64,000 nt of DNA from Magnetospirillum sulfuroxidans (GTDB taxonomy: Bacteria; Pseudomonadota; Alphaproteobacteria; Rhodospirillales; Magnetospirillaceae). Of the stretch, positions 27,579-36,818 are shown in pieces. The stretch covers positions 124,001 through 188,000 of the forward strand of contig NZ_JAGTUF010000004.1 of assembly GCF_018224925.1 (NCBI RefSeq), written 5' to 3'. Both the position numbers and the translations under genes were made by a program. Each line of letters opens with the position of its first letter. Position 1 is the first letter of the stretch. The notes below the pieces were generated by a model that was given only the letters and a program-made list of their open reading frames with translations, made no database searches and was not told the DNA's origin.

Positions 27579-28580
27579 ATGACCGCGAATACTGCCAGCC
27601 CGCTCGCTTCGGACCACCCGCTCGCCATGCCCGACATCACCTTGAACGTCCGTGACGTTTTCGGCCTCGACGTCGATCTGAGCGTCCCCGCCTTCAGCGT
27701 CGGCTCGGAACACGTTCCGGACATTGATCCCGCCTATCGCTTCGACCGCGACACCACCTTGGCCATCCTTGCCGGTTTCGCCTTTAATCGCCGCGTCATG
27801 GTTCAGGGCTATCACGGCACCGGCAAGTCCACCCATATCGAACAAGTGGCGGCGCGGCTGAACTGGCCATGCATCCGCGTCAATCTGGACAGCCATGTCA
27901 GCCGGATCGACCTGATCGGCAAGGACGCCATCGTCTTGAAGGACGGCAAGCAGATCACCGAATTCCGCGAAGGCATCCTGCCGTGGGCGTTGCAGCATCC
28001 CTGTGCCCTGGTGTTCGATGAATACGATGCCGGCCGCCCCGACGTCATGTTCGTCATCCAGCGCGTGCTGGAAGTCGAGGGCAAGCTGACCCTGCTGGAT
28101 CAGAACCGGGTCATCCGCCCGCATCCGGCCTTTCGCCTGTTCTCCACCGCTAACACCGTCGGCCTGGGCGACACCACCGGCCTGTACCACGGCACCCAGC
28201 AGATCAACCAAGGCCAGATGGACCGGTGGAACATCGTCGCCACCTTGAACTACCTGGAACACGACGCCGAATGCGCCATCATCGCCGCCAAGCTGCCGAC
28301 ATATGACACCGACGAAGGCCGCACCCAGATCAGCCGCATGGTGTCGCTGGCCGATCTGTCACGCCAAGGCTTCATGAATGGCGACATTTCCACGGTGATG
28401 AGCCCACGCACGGTGATCACCTGGGCCGAAAACACCAGCATCTTCGGCGATATCGCCTTTGCCTTCCGCCTGACCTTCCTCAACAAATGCGACGAGGTCG
28501 AGCGCCCGGTCATCGCCGAATATTATCAGCGGTGCTTTGGCGTCGAACTGCCCGAAACCTTGGCGCGGGTCGCCCTATAA
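27579..28580 (+). CDS. cobS: Cobaltochelatase subunit CobS (AAA+ ATPase)
   Basis: A 333-residue AAA+ ATPase that, with CobT, powers CobN to insert cobalt into hydrogenobyrinic acid diamide in aerobic B12 synthesis. Walker A is GYHGTGKST, Walker B is LVFDEYDAG, sensor region [11 protein letters not shown]. The N-terminal [13 protein letters not shown] (core FGLDVDL) and the C-terminal [16 protein letters not shown] (core ENTSIFGDI) are CobS-specific. It lies between a J-domain gene and cobT, the usual alphaproteobacterial order. The stop codon overlaps the cobT ribosome site (TAAGGAGG). CobN and other cob genes are not in the window. Confidence 0.97.
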   Translation: MTANTASPLASDHPLAMPDITLNVRDVFGLDVDLSVPAFSVGSEHVPDIDPAYRFDRDTTLAILAGFAFNRRVMVQGYHGTGKSTHIEQVAARLNWPCIRVNLDSHVSRIDLIGKDAIVLKDGKQITEFREGILPWALQHPCALVFDEYDAGRPDVMFVIQRVLEVEGKLTLLDQNRVIRPHPAFRLFSTANTVGLGDTTGLYHGTQQINQGQMDRWNIVATLNYLEHDAECAIIAAKLPTYDTDEGRTQISRMVSLADLSRQGFMNGDISTVMSPRTVITWAENTSIFGDIAFAFRLTFLNKCDEVERPVIAEYYQRCFGVELPETLARVAL

Positions 28581-28592
28581 GGAGGCTGGCTG

Positions 28593-30503
28593 GTGCCCGA
28601 GCGCAATTCAGCCCCGCCGTCGTCATCGACGCCAGCGCGGGAAGAAAGCCCCGCCGACACCATGAAGCGGGCCACCGCCATGGCGTTGCGCGCCATTGCC
28701 GGCCGCGCCGATCTGGATATCGGCTATTCGCCCGGCGCCGCCAGCGTCCGCGGCGTCGAAATCAAGCTGCCGAGCCCGCAAAAGAACCTGACGGCGGGCG
28801 ATCTGGTGCGCCTGCGCGGGACCGCCGATGCGGTGGCGCTGCGTTTTCGCTATCACAATGACGCCGTCCACGCCCGCCGCATGCCGCCCGACCCGCAGGC
28901 CCGCAAGGTCTATGAGGCGGTGGAACAGGCCCGCATCGAGGCGTTGGGGGCGCGGCGCATGGCCGGCGTCGCCGAGAACATCGCCGGGGTGCTGGAACAA
29001 CGCTGTCGCGCCGAAGGTCTGGACCGCATCACCAAGCGTGACGACATGCCCTTGGCGGAAGCCATGCGCTTCATCGCCCGCGAACATTTCACCGGAGCCG
29101 AACCGCCGGCGGCGGCGGAACGCGCCGTCAATCTGTGGCGCCCCTTCATCGAGGAAAAAATCGGCGGCGGCCTGGATCGGTTGAAAGACCTGATCGCCGA
29201 CGAAGACGGTTTCTCCGGCGGGCTTAAGGATCTGCTGTTCCAATTGGATATTTTCGCCGACAGCGAACTGGAATCGGAAGAAAAGCAATCGGACGAAGAA
29301 GGCCAGGACGCGCGCGAGGGCCAATCCGAAGGATCCAAGGACAAGGAAAGCGACAGTCAAAGCCAGGGCCAACAGGGCGAGGGCCAACCCAAGGCGGCCC
29401 CCAGCGCCGCCGAAGGCTCGGGCGAACAAGACGGGCTGGAAAGCGCATCCGAGGAAGTGCTGATGGCCGGCGCCGGCACCGAGGAAGCCGGCGGGCCATC
29501 GCGCCAGCGCCAGAATTTCACCCCGCAAGCCGGGGCCAATGGCGAAAAGCCCTATCACCCCTATACCACCAAATACGATCAAGTGATCGTGGCGGAAGAA
29601 TTGTGCGAGCCGGAAGAACTGAGCCGGCTGCGCAATCAACTTGACCAGCAAATGAGCCATTTGCAGGGCGTAGTCGCGAAACTGGCCAACCGCCTGCAGC
29701 GCAAATTGATGGCGCAGCAAACCCGCTCTTGGGCTTTCGACCTGGAAGAAGGCATGCTCGATACCGGCCGCTTGGCCCGGATCGTCGCCAATCCCACCCA
29801 CTCGCTGTCGTTCAAGATCGAAAAGGAAACCGATTTCCGCGATACCGTGGTGACGCTGCTGATCGATAATTCCGGCTCCATGCGCGGCCGCCCGATCACC
29901 GTCGCCGCCATGAGCGCCGAGATCCTGGCCCGCACCTTGGAACGCTGCGCCGTCAAGGTCGAGGTTCTGGGCTTCACCACCAAGGCGTGGAAAGGCGGCC
30001 AAGCACGCGAGCAATGGCAAGCCGACGGCAAGCCGCAACAGCCCGGCCGCCTGAATGATCTGCGTCACATCGTCTACAAGGCCGCCGACGCCCCCTGGCG
30101 CCGCGCCCGCAAGAATCTGGGGCTGATGCTGCGCGAAGGCATCTTGAAGGAAAACATCGACGGCGAGGCGTTGCTATGGGCGCATGACCGCCTGATGGGA
30201 CGCAACGAACAACGCCGCATCCTGATGGTGATTTCCGACGGCGCCCCGGTCGACGATTCCACCTTGTCGGTCAATTCCGGTAATTACCTGGAAAAGCATC
30301 TGCGCGACGTCATCGACTATGTGGAAACAAAATCGCCGGTGGAACTGATCGCCATCGGCATCGGTCACGACGTCACCCGCTATTACCGCCGCGCCGTCAC
30401 CATCATGGACGCCGAGGAGCTGGGCGGCGCCGTCATGCGTCAACTGACCGCTTTGTTCGATGAAGAAGAGGTGACAGGGCCAATCCGGCCTGGACACAGA
30501 TAG
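28593..30503 (+). CDS. cobT: Cobaltochelatase subunit CobT (vWA protein)
   Basis: A 636-residue partner of CobS. The N-terminal helical domain (1-220) is followed by an acidic, Gln/Ser/Gly-rich linker (about 220-320). The C-terminal von Willebrand A domain starts near residue 415 with the MIDAS motif DNSGSMRG (D425) and includes [12 protein letters not shown] and [13 protein letters not shown] (core SDGAPVDDS). The start is GTG, 7 nt after a strong AAGGAGG that spans the cobS stop codon; there is no ATG alternative until residue 16. The length and linker are typical of CobT. A strong terminator follows. Confidence 0.96.
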   Translation: MPERNSAPPSSSTPAREESPADTMKRATAMALRAIAGRADLDIGYSPGAASVRGVEIKLPSPQKNLTAGDLVRLRGTADAVALRFRYHNDAVHARRMPPDPQARKVYEAVEQARIEALGARRMAGVAENIAGVLEQRCRAEGLDRITKRDDMPLAEAMRFIAREHFTGAEPPAAAERAVNLWRPFIEEKIGGGLDRLKDLIADEDGFSGGLKDLLFQLDIFADSELESEEKQSDEEGQDAREGQSEGSKDKESDSQSQGQQGEGQPKAAPSAAEGSGEQDGLESASEEVLMAGAGTEEAGGPSRQRQNFTPQAGANGEKPYHPYTTKYDQVIVAEELCEPEELSRLRNQLDQQMSHLQGVVAKLANRLQRKLMAQQTRSWAFDLEEGMLDTGRLARIVANPTHSLSFKIEKETDFRDTVVTLLIDNSGSMRGRPITVAAMSAEILARTLERCAVKVEVLGFTTKAWKGGQAREQWQADGKPQQPGRLNDLRHIVYKAADAPWRRARKNLGLMLREGILKENIDGEALLWAHDRLMGRNEQRRILMVISDGAPVDDSTLSVNSGNYLEKHLRDVIDYVETKSPVELIAIGIGHDVTRYYRRAVTIMDAEELGGAVMRQLTALFDEEEVTGPIRPGHR

Positions 30504-30553
30504 ATATTGAATGTACACCTTTGTCTAAACAATCAGTATGACCAAAGACTTAA

Positions 30554-30592
30554 AACGCTCCATGGCTCAGCCTTGGGGCGTTCTGTTTTTTT
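30554..30592 (+). terminator. Rho-independent terminator of the cobST operon
   Basis: AACGC and GCGTT arms with inner CC/GG pairs form an interrupted stem, followed two bases later by seven Ts (30586-30592). It lies 50 nt after the cobT stop. Confidence 0.8.
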
Positions 30593-30627
30593 CCAACCGG
30601 ATCGATACCCCGCACGGCCCCAATTCG

Positions 30628-30636
30628 TGCTATAAT
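30628..30636 (+). promoter_or_regulatory. Extended -10 promoter (TGC-TATAAT)
   Basis: TGCTATAAT is a perfect extended -10. No -35 match lies at the standard distance, as expected for this class. A start site near 30643 gives a leader of about 33 nt before the ATG at 30676, which has a strong GAGGAGG ribosome site. Confidence 0.6.
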
Positions 30637-30675
30637 TTATCGGTTAATTATCGACGGTGAGGTGAGGAGGCAACC

Positions 30676-30993
30676 ATGCCCGTCTCGACCGTGACCTCCA
30701 GCGTTTCGTCGCAAGTGACCTATCCGGTCATGGTGAACGGCTTCCTGTGCTACAGCGCCGCTGAAGTGCAGGCGGTTCGCCGCGGCCAATCGCCCGACTC
30801 GGTCAAGCCCGGCGCAGCCCCCAGCGCCAACGGCGAAGCCGCCGCCGCGCAGGCGCAAGTTCAGGCTCAGGCTCAGGCGCTGACCGAAGCGCAAAACCGC
30901 ATTGCCCAATTCGCCCAAGCCCCGCAAGACGTCATCCGCCAAGCCCAGCAACAAGGCGCCCCGCGCGGCGGCATCGTCGATATCTACGCCTGA
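30676..30993 (+). CDS. Small Gln/Ala-rich protein of unknown function
   Basis: A 105-residue protein I do not recognise. The N-terminal 40 residues are ordered-looking (TYPVMVNGFLCYSAAEVQAVRRGQ; core NGFLCYSAAEV). A Pro/Ala linker follows, then AQAQVQAQAQALTEAQ, a Gln/Ala repeat likely to form one long helix, and a C-terminal GIVDIYA. There is no signal peptide or membrane segment. It has its own extended -10 promoter, an excellent ribosome site 5 nt from the ATG and a following terminator hairpin, so it appears to be a strongly expressed single gene. Its role cannot be inferred. Confidence 0.75.
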   Translation: MPVSTVTSSVSSQVTYPVMVNGFLCYSAAEVQAVRRGQSPDSVKPGAAPSANGEAAAAQAQVQAQAQALTEAQNRIAQFAQAPQDVIRQAQQQGAPRGGIVDIYA

Positions 30994-31002
30994 CAGCAAA
31001 AA

Positions 31003-31032
31003 AAGCCCGCCGGTCGTTGATCCGGCGGGCTT
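31003..31032 (-). terminator. Terminator of galU, shared with the convergent small gene
   Basis: AAGCCCGCCGG and CCGGCGGGCTT form a perfect 11-bp stem with an 8-nt loop. On the minus strand a run of Ts follows directly, making it a classical galU terminator. On the plus strand it lies 10 nt after the small gene but lacks a T run. Confidence 0.85.
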
Positions 31033-31056
31033 AAGGCGGGGGGACAATCGGAAAAG

Positions 31057-31932
31057 TCAGGCGACGCGGCGGCCGGTCATGCCCTGAATATGGGCGTGAA
31101 TGGCGGCGGCGGTATCGGGGTGGGCCAGGGCTTGATCGATGATCGCCTGAACATAGCCGGCCTTGGTCCCGCAGTCGTAACGGGCGCCGACAAAGCGAAA
31201 CCCGGACAGCCCGACCTGGGCGATGGTGGCGGCGATGGCGTCGGTGAGCTGGATTTCTCCCCCCTGGCCTTTTTGCTTACGTTCCAGAGCGTCGAACACC
31301 ACCGGATCAAGGATATAGCGACCGATCACCGACAAGGTCGACGGCGCTTCGTCCGGCGTCGGCTTTTCCACCATGCCGCGGGCCCGGGCCACTTGGCCGT
31401 TTTCCTCGATGACGTCCAAGATACCGTAGCGATTGACGTGCTCCACCGGCACGTTCTCCACCGCCACCAAATGGCCACGGGTGATTTCCCACTGCTTGAC
31501 CATCTGCGCCAGCGCGCCGGGCTTGCCGAGAATAAGATCATCCGGCAGCAGCACGGCGAAAGGATCGTTGCCGATCACCGGTCGGGCGCACCACACCGCA
31601 TGGCCAAGACCCAAGGGGGCCGGCTGACGAACAGCGGTGATGGTCACCCCTTTGGGGCAGGTCGAGCGGGCGATTTCCAGCAATTCCAGCTTGCCGCGTT
31701 CCTCCAACTGGCGTTCCAGTTCGGGCGAGCGGTCAAAATGGTCAACCAGCAATTCCTTGCCCTTGGCGGTCACCAGAACGATGTCGGTGATGCCGGCCTC
31801 GGCCGCCTCTTCCACCGCGTACTGGATCAGGGGCTTATCCACCACCGGCAGCAGCTCCTTGGGCAGCACCTTGGTGGCGGGCAGAACACGGGTGCCCATA
31901 CCGGCGACAGGAAGAACGGCCTTGCGGATCAT
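31057..31932 (-). CDS. galU: UTP-glucose-1-phosphate uridylyltransferase
   Basis: A 291-residue nucleotidyltransferase making UDP-glucose for lipopolysaccharide, exopolysaccharide and glucan synthesis. Signature motifs: KAVLPVAGMGTRVLPATK (core AGMGTRVLPATK), PKELLPVVDKPLIQYAVEEA (core KELLPVVDKPLI), FAVLLPDDLI, VEKPTPDEAPS and IQLTDAI. ATG 31932 directly precedes the glycine-rich nucleotide loop and gives normal GalU length; the upstream in-frame codons are not conserved-looking. Single gene with its own terminator. Confidence 0.96.
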   Translation of the reverse strand: MIRKAVLPVAGMGTRVLPATKVLPKELLPVVDKPLIQYAVEEAAEAGITDIVLVTAKGKELLVDHFDRSPELERQLEERGKLELLEIARSTCPKGVTITAVRQPAPLGLGHAVWCARPVIGNDPFAVLLPDDLILGKPGALAQMVKQWEITRGHLVAVENVPVEHVNRYGILDVIEENGQVARARGMVEKPTPDEAPSTLSVIGRYILDPVVFDALERKQKGQGGEIQLTDAIAATIAQVGLSGFRFVGARYDCGTKAGYVQAIIDQALAHPDTAAAIHAHIQGMTGRRVA

Positions 31933-32034
31933 GGTCAACTCTTTGGTTCGAGTGTTTCGATGCCGGCAACAATGCCCGGTCATCGTGTCGCGACCATGAC
32001 GCGATTATGGCGAATCGGGGGCGCAGCCCCCTGA

Positions 32035-32997
32035 TTACTTCAATCCGGTCTCGCCATAGAATTTGTCGGCCCCATCATGCAGGGGAATGGGAATGCCATC
32101 GCGGGCGCTGTCGGCCTTGGTCAAGCCGCGCAACACCGGATGCAGATGGGTGAGCGCGGTGAAATTGGCATGAATGGCCTTAAGCCAGTCATGCGTCGTC
32201 TCCCCGCTCATGCGGGTCGTGCTGACCAGCAGGGCGCGGACCTGAAGACTGGCGATGTCGTCCTTCACTCCGTCATAGCTTCCCTTGCGCACGCTGGCAT
32301 GGGTCACCCAGGCATGGTGCTTGAGAAAGGATTCCAAGGTCTTCGATTTGATGGCGATGGGCTGGGCGTCACATTCGCTCACCGCCATTTCCGCCTCCGG
32401 CATGGGGTGAAAGCCGGTATAGATGGCGGCGTCGATATTGCCCTCGCACAATTCCGGCGTCTGTTCCGACAATTCCAGCTCGACCGCCGGAGCCAAATCG
32501 CCTTCGGACAGCCCAGCGGCGTCCAAAGTAGCTTCGGCCATGGCCCGCTGGAACGAACCGGGCCGCCCCAAATTGACCCGCTTGCCCTTAAGATCGGCAA
32601 GGCTTTCAATGCCGGCGCCTTGCCGCGCCAGCACCAGCACCGATTCCCCCGGCAAACTCATGATCGCCCGCAATTCAGCGAAGGGACCGATCTCTTTGAA
32701 CGGCCCTGTCCCGGCCTGGGCGAATTGGGCGGCTTGGGCCTGAACCACGGCAAGCTCGACGGTGCCAGCCCGCAAGGCGGCCAAATTGGCGGCCGAGCCC
32801 GACGATGGCAACACCGCGCACGTCTGCCCGCCCGGAGCTTCCTTATTCAGCACCCGACACAAGGCGCCAGCCGCCGGATAGTAATACCCGGTCACCTCGC
32901 CCGAGCCGATCAAGACCGGCCGACCGGTCTCCGCCCAAGCAGGAACCGAGGCGAACCCCGCCGCCACAAGCATGCACACCGCCACCAATCGCCCCAC
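32035..32997 (-). CDS. TAXI-family TRAP-type solute-binding protein
   Basis: A 320-residue periplasmic protein. The signal peptide ends near residue 22 (AWAE). The mature part has the TAXI signature: GSGEVTGYYYPAAGALCRVLN (core GEVTGYYYPAAG), SSGSAANLAALRAGTVELAVVQ (core LRAGTVELAVVQ) and LKGKRVNLGRPGS (core GKRVNLG). It starts with GTG at 32997, with AGGGGTG about 7 nt upstream; no ATG lies nearby in frame. TAXI proteins usually work with fused TRAP permeases, but none is in the window, so it is an orphan. Ligand unknown; glutamate-like compounds are known for some relatives. Confidence 0.87.
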   Translation of the reverse strand: MGRLVAVCMLVAAGFASVPAWAETGRPVLIGSGEVTGYYYPAAGALCRVLNKEAPGGQTCAVLPSSGSAANLAALRAGTVELAVVQAQAAQFAQAGTGPFKEIGPFAELRAIMSLPGESVLVLARQGAGIESLADLKGKRVNLGRPGSFQRAMAEATLDAAGLSEGDLAPAVELELSEQTPELCEGNIDAAIYTGFHPMPEAEMAVSECDAQPIAIKSKTLESFLKHHAWVTHASVRKGSYDGVKDDIASLQVRALLVSTTRMSGETTHDWLKAIHANFTALTHLHPVLRGLTKADSARDGIPIPLHDGADKFYGETGLK

Positions 32998-33270
32998 GGG
33001 TCACCCCTTTCGTCGTCAAAAAAGCTCAATATTGTGTGGGCGGCGATCATAGACGGAACCGAGGCTGGACCGAAAGCCCCCTTAGCCGAAAAACCTATGC
33101 CGATGGTATCGTAAAACCCTATAGCACGGTCAAAACGAAAGGAATTTCCCTAAAAAGCGATTCAAAAGGGTTGCTATCGGCTTTTCAAATGGACACAATC
33201 GGCCCGGTTCATAAGGCCAGATCAATGGCTTCGTCGGTGTGACGGCGATAAATGAAGGGGAGAGGGAATA

Positions 33271-34152
33271 ATGCAGAAAGGCTTGCTCGCGCTTGTGACT
33301 GCCGTCGTGCTGTCCGCCCTCGCGGTTCCCGCCCAAGCCATTCAATGCGTTCCCTATGCCCGCCAAATCTCCGGTATTGATCTGCAAGGCGATGCCTGGA
33401 AGTGGTGGAATGCCGCCGCCGGTCGCTATGATCGTGGCCGCACCCCCAAAAACGACGCCGTCATGGTTTTCGGCCGTCAGGGCTCCATGCGTTTCGGCCA
33501 TGTCTCGGTGGTCAACAAGGTCGTCAACAGCCGGATGATCCTGGTTGATCACGCCAATTGGGCCCCGGTCCGCAGCGCCGGTCGCGGCGCCATCACCAAG
33601 CTGGTGCCGGTGCTCGACGTTTCGCTCAAGAACGATTGGACCACGGTCCGCGTTTGGTACGAACCCAGCAGCAGCTTCGGCAGCAAGGTCTATCGCACCG
33701 ATGGCTTCGTCTACAACCCTTCGCGCCGCACCACCCCCACCAAGAACGCCCTGCAAAGGGTTGCCCTGACCCGCTCGGCCCTGGCGGTCTCCGCCGCCGA
33801 ACGCGACATGACGGCCGAACGCTCGGTTGTCGCGATCGACGTTCCGGCCAAGCCCGAAGAAATTAAGGCCCCGGTTGTGGCCAAGGCCAGCGAACCGACC
33901 GCCGCCCCGGTTGTCGTTGCCGCCCCGGTTGTCGTTGCCTCCTCGGTTACCGCCACCGCGCCCGCTCCGGTCGCCCCGATTGCGCCCCCGGCCGCCCCGG
34001 TCGCCGTCGCTGCCGCCCACACCGCGGAACTGCCGGCCCCCGCCGCGCGCTCGACCTCGGTTCAGGTTAACGACAATCTCGGCACCGCCATCGTCGTCGC
34101 CAAGAATTCGTTCGGCCCGCGCGGTTCCGCCTCGAACTTCATGTTCAACTAA
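33271..34152 (+). CDS. Secreted CHAP-domain protein with Ala/Pro/Val-rich tail
   Basis: A 293-residue exported protein. The signal peptide is residues 1-23 (ending AQA). The CHAP (NlpC/P60-like) domain spans about 24-140: catalytic Cys in IQCVPYARQ, His in RFGHVSVV and a third polar residue in VDHANW. CHAP domains are peptidoglycan amidases or endopeptidases. Residues 190-260 are a low-complexity Ala/Pro/Val linker including AAPVVVAAPVVV. The C-terminus (about 265-293: NDNLGTAIVVAKNSFGPRG, core GTAIVVAKNSFG) looks ordered again. A GGGAGAGGGAA ribosome site precedes the ATG. The 273-bp upstream gap is relatively AT-rich and shows no clear promoter. Confidence 0.85.
   Translation: MQKGLLALVTAVVLSALAVPAQAIQCVPYARQISGIDLQGDAWKWWNAAAGRYDRGRTPKNDAVMVFGRQGSMRFGHVSVVNKVVNSRMILVDHANWAPVRSAGRGAITKLVPVLDVSLKNDWTTVRVWYEPSSSFGSKVYRTDGFVYNPSRRTTPTKNALQRVALTRSALAVSAAERDMTAERSVVAIDVPAKPEEIKAPVVAKASEPTAAPVVVAAPVVVASSVTATAPAPVAPIAPPAAPVAVAAAHTAELPAPAARSTSVQVNDNLGTAIVVAKNSFGPRGSASNFMFN
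33901..33936 (+). repeat. Two perfect tandem 18-bp units inside the CHAP gene
   Basis: Two identical in-frame copies of GCCGCCCCGGTTGTCGTT encode AAPVVV twice in the linker. Unit number could vary between strains without breaking the frame. Confidence 0.7.
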
Positions 34153-34229
34153 CCTCTTCACCCAAGACGCTTTTACGACCTGACCCTTTGGACTAAGATT
34201 GTTGACTCAGTGTCACATCTTTGGTCCCG

Positions 34230-35948
34230 ATGGTTATGTCCCCTTCCCTTCCGGCTTCGGCTTCATTGTCACCGATCCAATTATTGGATCTGGTCGATGA
34301 CGTCTTGTGCCTATGCGACGGCGACACCATCGTCTGGATCAACGAATCGGGCGCCAGCCAATTGGGCGGCAGTCGCCAAAAGCTGATCGGCACCTCTTTT
34401 CGCCACTTGCTGCATCCCGATCATCGCCGCCACCTCGATGACGGTCTCGGCGCCCTCGCCGACGACCCCAAGGGCCTCCCCATGATCCTGGCCCGTCCCG
34501 ATGGCGGCACCATGGCCGCCTTGGTGCTGTCGCGTTGCTTTGGCGACAATGTTTACGGGGTGGTGTTGCGCGATCTGACGGGACGCATGCCCGCCTGGGA
34601 CACCCTGGTCCGCGCCGTCACCCGCTTGGAAGAACGCGCCCGCGACCTCAGCCGTCAGGCCAGCTTCGATTCGCTCACCGGCCTGCCCAACCGCACCCTC
34701 TTCATGGACCGGCTGAATCAAGCCGTGCATCAGGCCGAACGCAACGGCCAGATGGTTGGACTTATGTTCATCGACCTTGACGGCTTCAAACTGGTCAACG
34801 ACACCCTGGGCCACGACATGGGCGACCTGCTGTTGCAGGAAACCGGCCGTCGGCTGGCCGCCTGTATCCGCTCTGGCGACACGGTGGCGCGGTTGGGTGG
34901 GGACGAATTCACCGTGCTCATGCCCAATCTGGGCACCTATCAAAATGCCCCCGCCGTTGCCGGCCGCATTCTCGACACCTTGAAAAAGCCGTTCGATCTG
35001 GCCGGGCGCGAAGCTTTTGTCTCGGGCTCCATCGGCATCACCGTCTTTCCCGACGACGCCGCCGATGCCCTGTCCATGCTGAAAAACGCCGACGCCGCCA
35101 TGTATCGGGCCAAGGAACACGGCAAGGCCAATTTCCAGTTTTTCACCACGGATATGAATGCGGCGGTGGAAGAACGCCTTGCCATCAAGACCGGCCTCAG
35201 CCAGGCGCTGGAACGGGGCGAGATGACCTTGGCCTTCCAGCCCAAACTGGACCTGAAAACCGGCGCCTATACCGGGGTCGAGGCCCTGTTGCGCTGGAAT
35301 GCCGCCGCATTGGGCCAAGTGTCACCGGCCAAGTTCATTCCCGTGATGGAAGAATCCGGGCTGATGGGGCGTGTTGGCGAATGGGCCATCGACGCCGCCT
35401 GCCGGCAATATCGCGACTGGCTCGACCACGGTAAAACGGCGCCACGCATCGCCATCAACCTGTCGGTGCGGCAATTGCGGGCGGCGGGGTTCGTCACCCT
35501 GGTCAAGAGGGCGCTGGAACGCACCGACGTCCCGGCCTCGGCCCTGGAATTCGAAATCACCGAAGGCATGGTCAGCCGCGACAGTGATAGCGCCGTGGCC
35601 ATTTTGCGCGAATTAGCCGATATGGGGATCGGTCTGGCCATGGACGATTTCGGCACCGGCACCTCGTCGCTGTCGGTCATCCGCCGCTTTCCCATCGATT
35701 CGATCAAGATCGACCGCGCGTTCATCGCCGATATCGCCACCGATGCCAGTTGCCTGGAAATCACCCGCGCCATCATTTCCATGGGCCACGCCCTGGGCCG
35801 GCGCATCATCGCCGAAGGGGTGGAAACCACGGATCAAGTCGTGGTGCTGCGCCAACTCGGCTGCGATGAAATCCAAGGCTATGTGCTGGCCCCGCCGGTC
35901 CCCGCCGATCAACTGGCCGCCCTGCTGACCACCCCCTCGCACGTATAG
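34230..35948 (+). CDS. PAS-GGDEF-EAL c-di-GMP turnover protein
   Basis: A protein of about 572 residues with an N-terminal PAS-like sensor (15-125), a GGDEF domain (about 150-310) and an EAL domain (about 325-565). The cyclase site RLGGDEF is intact and preceded by RSGD, a full RxxD inhibitory site. The EAL domain has GVEALLRW, EFEITEGM and DDFGTGTSS. It is therefore potentially bifunctional. No signal peptide or membrane segment. No clear ribosome site distinguishes ATG 34230 from ATG 34236 or TTG 34221. Stands alone between the CHAP gene and an atypical LuxR-type regulator on the same strand. Confidence 0.9.
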   Translation: MVMSPSLPASASLSPIQLLDLVDDVLCLCDGDTIVWINESGASQLGGSRQKLIGTSFRHLLHPDHRRHLDDGLGALADDPKGLPMILARPDGGTMAALVLSRCFGDNVYGVVLRDLTGRMPAWDTLVRAVTRLEERARDLSRQASFDSLTGLPNRTLFMDRLNQAVHQAERNGQMVGLMFIDLDGFKLVNDTLGHDMGDLLLQETGRRLAACIRSGDTVARLGGDEFTVLMPNLGTYQNAPAVAGRILDTLKKPFDLAGREAFVSGSIGITVFPDDAADALSMLKNADAAMYRAKEHGKANFQFFTTDMNAAVEERLAIKTGLSQALERGEMTLAFQPKLDLKTGAYTGVEALLRWNAAALGQVSPAKFIPVMEESGLMGRVGEWAIDAACRQYRDWLDHGKTAPRIAINLSVRQLRAAGFVTLVKRALERTDVPASALEFEITEGMVSRDSDSAVAILRELADMGIGLAMDDFGTGTSSLSVIRRFPIDSIKIDRAFIADIATDASCLEITRAIISMGHALGRRIIAEGVETTDQVVVLRQLGCDEIQGYVLAPPVPADQLAALLTTPSHV

Positions 35949-36107
35949 GTGCGGCGCACAACCGCCCCTTTCGGGTGGGATTAAGAATTGCACCAAAACA
36001 CGGGTAGGGCAAAACCTACTCTTTCCCTTGCATCCCCGGCCGGCGTGCTTATAATGCCCTTTATCCCGCCGTGGCCATTGGGGTCGAGCCGGGCAAGGAA
36101 TAGTGAT

Positions 36108-36737
36108 ATGGCCGCCCAGCAAAGCCGACCGATCGACATCGTCATCGCCGAAAAGAACCCGTTGCTGCAAAGCTCTTTGGTGAAGATTTTCGCCGGCGAC
36201 GAACGCTTTTGCCTGGCGGCGGTCACCGATGATGGCGAACGCTTCATGGAAGCGATCGAGCGAATTCCCTTTGACGTCGGCATCATCGGTTGGGAAATGC
36301 CGTATATGGATGGCCGCGCCGTGCTTCAGGCTTTGCGCAATCGTCCCGACACGCCGCGCCTGATCGTCTATACCGGCAGCCCCAACCCCGATGTCCCACG
36401 ACAGGCGATGACGCTGGGCGCCGCCGGCTTTTGCTCGAAGCGGGAAACACCGGAACAATTGCTCGACACCATTCTAGCGGTGGCCGCCGGCCGCATGGTG
36501 TTTCCGTTCATCGACGTCTCGTCGCTGGCTTCGGACCCGCTGGCCGGCCTCACCCCGCGCGAGCGGGAATTGCTGGCCGCCCTCGCCAGCGGCCTGACCA
36601 ATCAACAGATGGCCACCCAGCTGGATATCTCGCTCAACACGGTGAAGTTCCACCTGAAAAATCTGTACGACAAGCTGGGCGTCGGCAATCGCGCCCAGGC
36701 GGTGGCCTTTTACCTGAAGGGCCGCGAGGGACGCTGA
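36108..36737 (+). CDS. NarL/LuxR-type regulator with degenerate receiver
   Basis: A 209-residue protein with a receiver fold (8-125) and a LuxR-type helix-turn-helix (about 143-205: LTPRERELLAALASGLTNQQMA, core TPRERELL; ISLNTVKFHLKNLYDKLGV, core NTVKFHLKNLYDKL). The phosphorylation site is lost: the acceptor position in VGIIGWEMP is G61 instead of Asp, and the acidic pair is E15-K16 instead of D-D. The Lys (SKRETP) and Thr/Ser (YTGS) positions remain. It should therefore act without conventional phosphorylation. AAGGAA 7 nt upstream fixes ATG 36108. No histidine kinase is adjacent. Target genes are unknown. Confidence 0.88.
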   Translation: MAAQQSRPIDIVIAEKNPLLQSSLVKIFAGDERFCLAAVTDDGERFMEAIERIPFDVGIIGWEMPYMDGRAVLQALRNRPDTPRLIVYTGSPNPDVPRQAMTLGAAGFCSKRETPEQLLDTILAVAAGRMVFPFIDVSSLASDPLAGLTPRERELLAALASGLTNQQMATQLDISLNTVKFHLKNLYDKLGVGNRAQAVAFYLKGREGR

Positions 36738-36818
36738 CCCCTCGCATCATCGTTCAGGCTGCGTTCAGGCGAGGCGGGCAACAATGCCCGCCTCTTCTTT
36801 TCCTGACCGGAGAACACG

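Noticed and set aside
26780-27724. 314-residue minus-strand frame overlapping the J-domain gene
   Set aside because: The plus strand carries an HPD J domain and the conserved cobS context; the minus frame has no motifs.
30840-30900. GCGCAGGCGCAAG-type repeat in the small Gln/Ala gene as a DNA repeat element
   Set aside because: It is in-frame coding for AQAQ residues with varied codons, so protein composition explains it.
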